Shown piece by piece: positions 6,327 to 8,779 of a DNA stretch of 8,779 bases. How positions within the stretch are numbered: the stretch's first letter is position 1; each line of letters starts with the position of its first letter. The DNA is from Pseudobdellovibrionaceae bacterium (lineage in GTDB: Bacteria; Bdellovibrionota; Bdellovibrionia; Bdellovibrionales; Bdellovibrionaceae). The DNA is taken from positions 1 to 8,779 of the forward strand of contig JACMRP010000034.1 of assembly GCA_014376325.1 (NCBI GenBank), given 5' to 3'. The notes beneath the pieces were generated by a model. That model was not told the origin of the DNA. It made no database searches and worked only from the letters and a program-made list of their open reading frames with translations. Both the position numbers and the translations under genes were made by a program.

Positions 6327-6626
6327 TTACCGCCACGAGTGGGGGGTCCTGATTTGTTCCAACGTATGTCGGTTGAATTCGTAATATTCGAGCGGTCTTT
6401 TTCCCGGAGCTACCTTACGTATCATTTGCGATCCGCAAACCATAAAGGCACCTAGAGCGAGCATTCCCTTCATCGTTTTATAGATCAGGTATATGAGGAA
6501 GCTTGTTAATAAACCGGCCGCTTTCACGCTTTCGACTGAGACATTCGTAGAAGTTTGAACGAGTCTCACTAAAACCCTCTGGTTATAGTGCTCCCATTCC
6601 TTTTTTCGTTGCTGTAAAGCAAACAT
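6327..6626 (-). CDS. Small inner-membrane protein of unknown function
   Basis: The 99-residue product has a basic, Gln-rich N-terminus (Q-Q-R-K-K-E-W), a hydrophobic central region at about 39-69 interrupted by Lys/Met around 50-53, and a polar, basic C-terminus ending P-H-S-W-R. The hydrophobic part could be two short helices forming a hairpin, or one long helix. I recognise no family. ATG 6626 is chosen over an upstream in-frame ATG (6677) because AAGGAGG lies 5 nt before it, a near-ideal ribosome site. It is expressed leftward and ends at a strong terminator. Upstream lie about 200 nt of inverted repeats and a 32-codon small ORF on the same strand, so it may be the second gene of a small unit. 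No promoter of its own is obvious. Confidence 0.75.
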   Translation of the reverse strand: MFALQQRKKEWEHYNQRVLVRLVQTSTNVSVESVKAAGLLTSFLIYLIYKTMKGMLALGAFMVCGSQMIRKVAPGKRPLEYYEFNRHTLEQIRTPHSWR

Positions 6627-6675
6627 AGCTTCCTCCTTCGGACACAGAAATGCCCGAGTTGATAAATGCTCACCC

Positions 6676-6700
6676 AAAAACGTTTTATGGCCGTAAAACG
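6676..6700 (-). terminator. Near-perfect 20-bp palindrome followed by T5: terminator, attenuator or operator
   Basis: CGTTTTATGGCCGTAAAACG (6681-6700) is a palindrome with a single mismatched pair. On the minus strand it forms a 7-bp stem with a 6-nt loop, followed by five T (6680-6676). It lies 50 nt before the membrane-protein ATG at 6626. The stem is AT-rich, so termination would be modest. As double-stranded DNA it also has the shape of a binding site for a dimeric repressor. Confidence 0.5.
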
Positions 6701-6725
6701 AAACTCCGGATGAGAGTCGATTGGT

Positions 6726-6752
6726 AAACCAAAAAGAAAACCCTTTTGGTTT
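6726..6752. repeat. 9-bp perfect inverted repeat
   Basis: AAACCAAAA (6726-6734) and TTTTGGTTT (6744-6752) are exact inverse complements around a 9-nt spacer. Neither side has a T run that would make it a terminator. A shorter palindrome, TTGGTAAACCAA (6721-6732), overlaps its left arm, so two mutually exclusive hairpins are possible. Confidence 0.55.
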
Positions 6753-6757
6753 GTGTT

Positions 6758-6779
6758 CCGAAGAAAATGAATTCCTCGG
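6758..6779. repeat. 8-bp imperfect inverted repeat
   Basis: CCGAAGAA (6758-6765) and TTCCTCGG (6772-6779) pair over 8 bp with a 6-nt loop; one pair is a G-U wobble on the minus-strand RNA and a mismatch on the plus strand. This favours a minus-strand RNA structure. It is the third hairpin in the leader between the small ORF and the membrane-protein gene. Confidence 0.4.
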
Positions 6780-6809
6780 GATTGATTAAAATGTGGGGAT
6801 GATTATTTA

Positions 6810-6835
6810 AGTCTTATTTAGTTATCTAAAAGACT
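6810..6835. repeat. 10-bp inverted repeat with bulge at the 3' end of the small ORF
   Basis: AGTCT+TTTAG (6810-6814, 6817-6821) pairs with CTAAA+AGACT (6826-6835) around a TTAT loop, with a 2-nt bulge. On the minus strand it contains the stop codon of the 32-codon ORF (6828-6826). It is AT-rich and is not followed by a T run. Confidence 0.4.
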
Positions 6836-6924
6836 GCAATTTTAGAGGCCACGTCGGAGTTAATTCCTAGTTTGGAATCGTTCATCGGGTGAATCCCTAG
6901 CAGAGTATTCATATTTTCAATCAT
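6826..6924 (-). CDS. 32-residue small ORF with a near-ideal ribosome site
   Basis: From ATG 6924 the frame encodes 32 residues, starting M-I-E-N-M-N-T-L-L-G and ending A-S-K-I-A-V-F, then TAG. AAGGAGG lies 5 nt upstream, the same motif and spacing as for the membrane protein at 6626. The product is mildly amphipathic, with no membrane helix, no signal peptide and no run of one amino acid as seen in amino-acid attenuation leaders. The stop lies inside a hairpin (6810-6835). It sits between the terminator of the coiled-coil gene and the structured leader of the membrane-protein gene. It could be a small protein, a secreted or signalling peptide, or a leader peptide; sequence alone does not decide. 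The ribosome site is the main evidence that it is real. Confidence 0.55.
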   Translation of the reverse strand: MIENMNTLLGIHPMNDSKLGINSDVASKIAVF

Positions 6925-7056
6925 CGCGGCCTCCTTTCAATAGAGTGATCAGAGATTCTCACAGAAGCGCGGATCCTGTAAACAGTTTTTAAATATTTAC
7001 TGCGATTTATTTATTTTGACCTAGTTCCAAGTCGGCACCTGAAGCCTTCCTAGAGC

Positions 7057-7076
7057 AAAAAGCAGGAGATCCTGCC
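7057..7076 (-). terminator. Intrinsic terminator of the coiled-coil gene
   Basis: On the minus strand GCAGGA and TCCTGC pair around a very short loop (or five bp around ATCT), directly followed by five T (7061-7057). It lies 27 nt after the stop of the coiled-coil gene and points leftward. Confidence 0.8.
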
Positions 7077-7102
7077 TTCGTGATAAAAAATATTTTTTGA
7101 AT

Positions 7103-8068
7103 TTACTGATTCTGCGCGAGGTTCGCTGCTTGGATTGCTTGCGTTTGTTGGTGATAGTAGTTGAGCTTCGCAACGTAATCTTTCAGCGTGATGTTTTCTT
7201 GGTTCAGCACGCTGACTTGTGCCAACGCTTTTTGTAAGTGGCTGTAGTAATCCGCAGCTTCGCTGTGTTTTTTATCCAGCGCCAATTTCATCTCAACAAT
7301 TTTTGATTCGGCCACGGTCATCAAGTTTTTTAGAACGTCGCCTTGCTGACGTGCCGAACCTTCGACTTCATTCAAAGATACGGACATTTTTTCGAACTCT
7401 TGAGAGAGCAGCAAAATCTGTCCGTCTTTGTCGTCCATCATCCCGTTGAGCTCATCGATGCTTGCGAGCATTTGAGTTTTTTCATTGTTCAGGACTTCGA
7501 TGTTTGCAAGCAACTGCGCTTCTTTTTCGGCCCACGCGTTTTCTTGACGTTGCATTGCCGCTTTAGCTTTCGCCATTTCCATCGTGATTTCGTCTTTTAA
7601 AACTTGGGTCAGTTCTAGATCACGTTGAAGATTGCGGGTTTTTTCGATCAGAGAATTGCTGAACTTTTTCTCTTCAGTTTGGATCGCCATCGCGCGGGCT
7701 TTCAGCCCCTGGATTTCCAACTGCAATTGAAGGCAAAGTTCTAAGGACTTCGCGAGGTCATTGCTTAATTTGGAATTCATCAGGCGCTCATGATTTAGCT
7801 GTTCGGTGATCTGACGGAGCTGGCCCGTGATTTCGTTTTGTGAGAAATTCACGTTTTCGAGACTTTTGATTTTCTCGAGAAGGTCGACGTTAGTCCCTTC
7901 CATATCAGTCTGAAATCTTTTCAACTGGCCCTGCATCCGCTCTAAGCGTTGCTGCTGGGAAGGGGCTTCCTCGACCGGGATACCGTCTTGATAACGGTGG
8001 CTGAGCTCATTGAGTTTACTGCTAATTTCATCAAATAATTTTTCGTGTTCTGGCACTGGACTCGTCAT
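7103..8068 (-). CDS. Long cytoplasmic coiled-coil protein (filament-like), function unknown
   Basis: The 321-residue product is almost entirely charged and Leu/Gln-rich, with heptad-like spacing of Leu, Ile and Met from about residue 45 to 300 (for example E-K-I-K-S-L-E-N-V and L-L-A-N-I-E-V-L-N-N-E-K). It has almost no Pro or Gly in this part. The first 45 residues are shorter, less regular and contain Pro. There is no signal peptide or membrane helix, so it is likely cytoplasmic. The Gln-rich tail (H-H-Q-Q-T-Q) breaks the heptads. Such proteins may form cytoskeletal filaments or act as scaffolds or tethers; Bdellovibrio has a described intermediate-filament-like coiled-coil protein, Ccrp, but I cannot tell whether this is its orthologue. 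The ATG at 8068 has no clear ribosome site. It is transcribed divergently from the SLBB gene and ends at its own terminator. Confidence 0.85.
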   Translation of the reverse strand: MTSPVPEHEKLFDEISSKLNELSHRYQDGIPVEEAPSQQQRLERMQGQLKRFQTDMEGTNVDLLEKIKSLENVNFSQNEITGQLRQITEQLNHERLMNSKLSNDLAKSLELCLQLQLEIQGLKARAMAIQTEEKKFSNSLIEKTRNLQRDLELTQVLKDEITMEMAKAKAAMQRQENAWAEKEAQLLANIEVLNNEKTQMLASIDELNGMMDDKDGQILLLSQEFEKMSVSLNEVEGSARQQGDVLKNLMTVAESKIVEMKLALDKKHSEAADYYSHLQKALAQVSVLNQENITLKDYVAKLNYYHQQTQAIQAANLAQNQ

Positions 8069-8119
8069 AGGTATTAATTTATCCGCCGGGTAGAGTTTAC
8101 GTTACCAAAATCTTTACTT

Positions 8120-8135
8120 CTCGATAAAGGTCGAG
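8120..8135. promoter_or_regulatory. Inverted repeat in the divergent intergenic region
   Basis: CTCGA and TCGAG flank a 6-nt centre between the coiled-coil gene and the SLBB gene. It sits just upstream of the candidate rightward -10 box (8141), a usual place for a repressor or activator site. The arms are short. Confidence 0.3.
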
Positions 8136-8140
8136 GCGAT

Positions 8141-8146
8141 TATATT
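8141..8146 (+). promoter_or_regulatory. Candidate -10 box for the SLBB gene
   Basis: TATATT matches the -10 consensus at five of six positions, but the sequence 17 nt upstream (TTCTCG) is a poor -35, so activator dependence or a different sigma factor is possible. The start of transcription would be near 8153, about 20 nt before the TTG start codon. Confidence 0.33.
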
Positions 8147-8172
8147 GAGCCCCTCTAGCTCGGAGGAATTCT

Positions 8173-8748
8173 TTGTTTAAGAACACGTTTACCAAGAATA
8201 CAGTTAAATTCAGCATGGCTTTTTTAACGGCTTGGACCTCAACCGCCGCGGCGGCGAGCAATCTCAGCGAACTTGGCTCGGTCGGCGATATCAAAGCGCC
8301 CCAACAAGCTTCCGAATACATCTTCCGCTCATCCCCGAAAGAATCGTTGATCTCGGTTCAACTTCTCGGTGGTGTGCAAAAACCGGGCATCTACTACGTT
8401 CCGAGCAATACTGATTTGCTGAAGTTACTGACCCTAGCGGGCGGCACCAACAGTACCGGCGACTTTTCGGAAGTCATGGTTCGTAAGACAGAGCCTAAAG
8501 ATTGGGCACAGCTCAATAATAAAGCCCTCGAAGAACACCGCGGTACTTATGAGGTCGACGTGCAGAAGCTGATTCAGCAAGGGGGCGGCAGCACATTGCG
8601 GTTAGCCCACGATGATTTGATTTTTGTGCCTTCACGCGAAGCATTGGTCAGTCCTGAAACAAGCCGTACCGTCACGATGATTTCTGTCGCTATGAGCATC
8701 GTGCTGACGGGTCTGCTTATCGGTCAATACAGCCAGAAAAAAGAATGA
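8173..8748 (+). CDS. Exported SLBB-domain protein (polysaccharide-export type) with C-terminal membrane helix
   Basis: The 191-residue product has a signal peptide (basic N-terminus, hydrophobic 13-20, Ala-rich cleavage near A25-A28). An SLBB domain follows: G-G-V-Q-K-P-G-I-Y-Y-V-P at 66-77, L-L-T-L-A-G-G at about 85-91, then D-V-Q-K-L-I and D-D-L-I-F-V-P near 151. A hydrophobic helix at about 167-185 is followed by a short basic tail. SLBB domains occur in Wza-type capsule exporters and bind glycans or partner subunits. Here the N-terminal polysaccharide-export domain and the lipobox are absent, so it is not a complete Wza-like channel; it may be an accessory inner-membrane-anchored periplasmic protein. 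The start is TTG 8173, preceded by GGAGG with a 6-nt spacer; the ATG at 8215 has no ribosome site and would cut the signal peptide. Its stop overlaps the next start as ATGA. Confidence 0.85.
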   Translation: MFKNTFTKNTVKFSMAFLTAWTSTAAAASNLSELGSVGDIKAPQQASEYIFRSSPKESLISVQLLGGVQKPGIYYVPSNTDLLKLLTLAGGTNSTGDFSEVMVRKTEPKDWAQLNNKALEEHRGTYEVDVQKLIQQGGGSTLRLAHDDLIFVPSREALVSPETSRTVTMISVAMSIVLTGLLIGQYSQKKE

Positions 8749-8779
8749 GTTTTTGGGCTTTCGCGCTTTTGTTTTTGGC
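8745..8779 (+). CDS. Start of a downstream gene (cut by right edge), hydrophobic N-terminus
   Basis: ATG 8745 overlaps the SLBB stop as ATGA and opens a frame of 11 codons to the edge: M-S-F-W-A-F-A-L-L-F-L. The start is strongly hydrophobic, as in a membrane protein or an uncleaved signal anchor. By position it is probably a further envelope or polysaccharide gene. The overlap is the main evidence. Confidence 0.5.
   Translation, partial: MSFWAFALLFL

Larger units (their letters stand above)
6627..7102. other. Gene-poor region of 476 nt: small ORF, hairpins and one terminator
   Basis: Apart from the 32-codon ORF and the separately listed hairpins, this stretch has no long open frame on either strand. 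Between 6925 and 7056 it is AT-rich and contains a perfect palindrome TAAATATTTA (6990-6999) and a short one CTGTAAACAG (6976-6985). A leftward promoter for the small ORF should lie here, but I find no convincing -35/-10 pair. Confidence 0.6.

Noticed and set aside
6627..6925. Known riboswitch (for example c-di-GMP-I/GEMM)
   Set aside because: The conserved core sequences I know for these classes are not present; the hairpins are simple and AT-rich.
6925..7056. Promoter for the 32-codon ORF (TTGGAA or TTTACA as -35)
   Set aside because: Neither hexamer has a fitting -10 at 16-18 nt; the AT-rich composition makes chance matches likely.
8097..8321. 74-codon minus-strand frame over the SLBB start
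   Set aside because: It is antisense to the SLBB signal peptide and the divergent promoter region; no ribosome site or recognisable motif.
1..8779. CRISPR array, tRNA, rRNA, insertion sequence or phage genes
   Set aside because: No regularly spaced direct repeats, no tRNA-like cloverleaf ending, no transposase or integrase motif, and no terminal inverted repeats were seen.

Overview
This window looks like chromosomal DNA of a Gram-negative bacterium. The gene mix suggests a Bdellovibrio-type organism (Bdellovibrionota): Flp/Tad-type pilins, a long cytoplasmic coiled-coil protein, small proteins with no family I recognise, and strong AGGAGG ribosome sites. That taxonomic call is an inference from gene content, not from a marker gene. 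I see no phage, insertion sequence, CRISPR array, tRNA or rRNA.

Layout. (1) 1-1406, minus strand: a compact pilus-subunit operon, read from right to left. An Flp-type pilin (1137-1406) is followed by a TadE-like minor pilin (794-1153), a TadG-like protein (21-797) and the beginning of another TadE-like protein that runs off the left edge (1-117). All junctions overlap. (2) 1481-1892, minus strand: a one-gene unit with its own promoter, a small protein with a Lys/Ala-rich tail (1536-1832), and its intrinsic terminator. (3) 1939-6279, plus strand: a four-gene operon. It holds FolD, a Rieske-type iron oxygenase, an exported 'esterase-like activity of phytase' protein and an RlmI-like 23S rRNA methyltransferase. 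Successive genes overlap by 8, 13 and 1 nt, so they are probably translationally coupled. (4) 6288-7076, minus strand: a small membrane protein (6327-6626), a leader region of about 200 nt rich in inverted repeats, a 32-codon small ORF with a very strong ribosome site (6826-6924), and the terminator of the next gene. (5) 7103-8068, minus strand: a 321-residue coiled-coil protein. (6) 8173-8779, plus strand, divergent from it: an exported SLBB-domain protein of the polysaccharide-export type, overlapping (ATGA) the start of a further gene cut by the right edge. This looks like the beginning of an exopolysaccharide locus.

How the parts may work together. The left part supplies prepilins for a Tad-type secretion/pilus machine whose motor and secretin genes are not in the window. 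The central operon joins one-carbon metabolism (FolD), an oxygenase, an exported hydrolase-like protein and ribosome modification; a functional link is clear only as a possibility for FolD and the oxygenase (see findings). The least explained part is 6627-6924, where a small ORF precedes a series of hairpins ahead of an unknown membrane protein.
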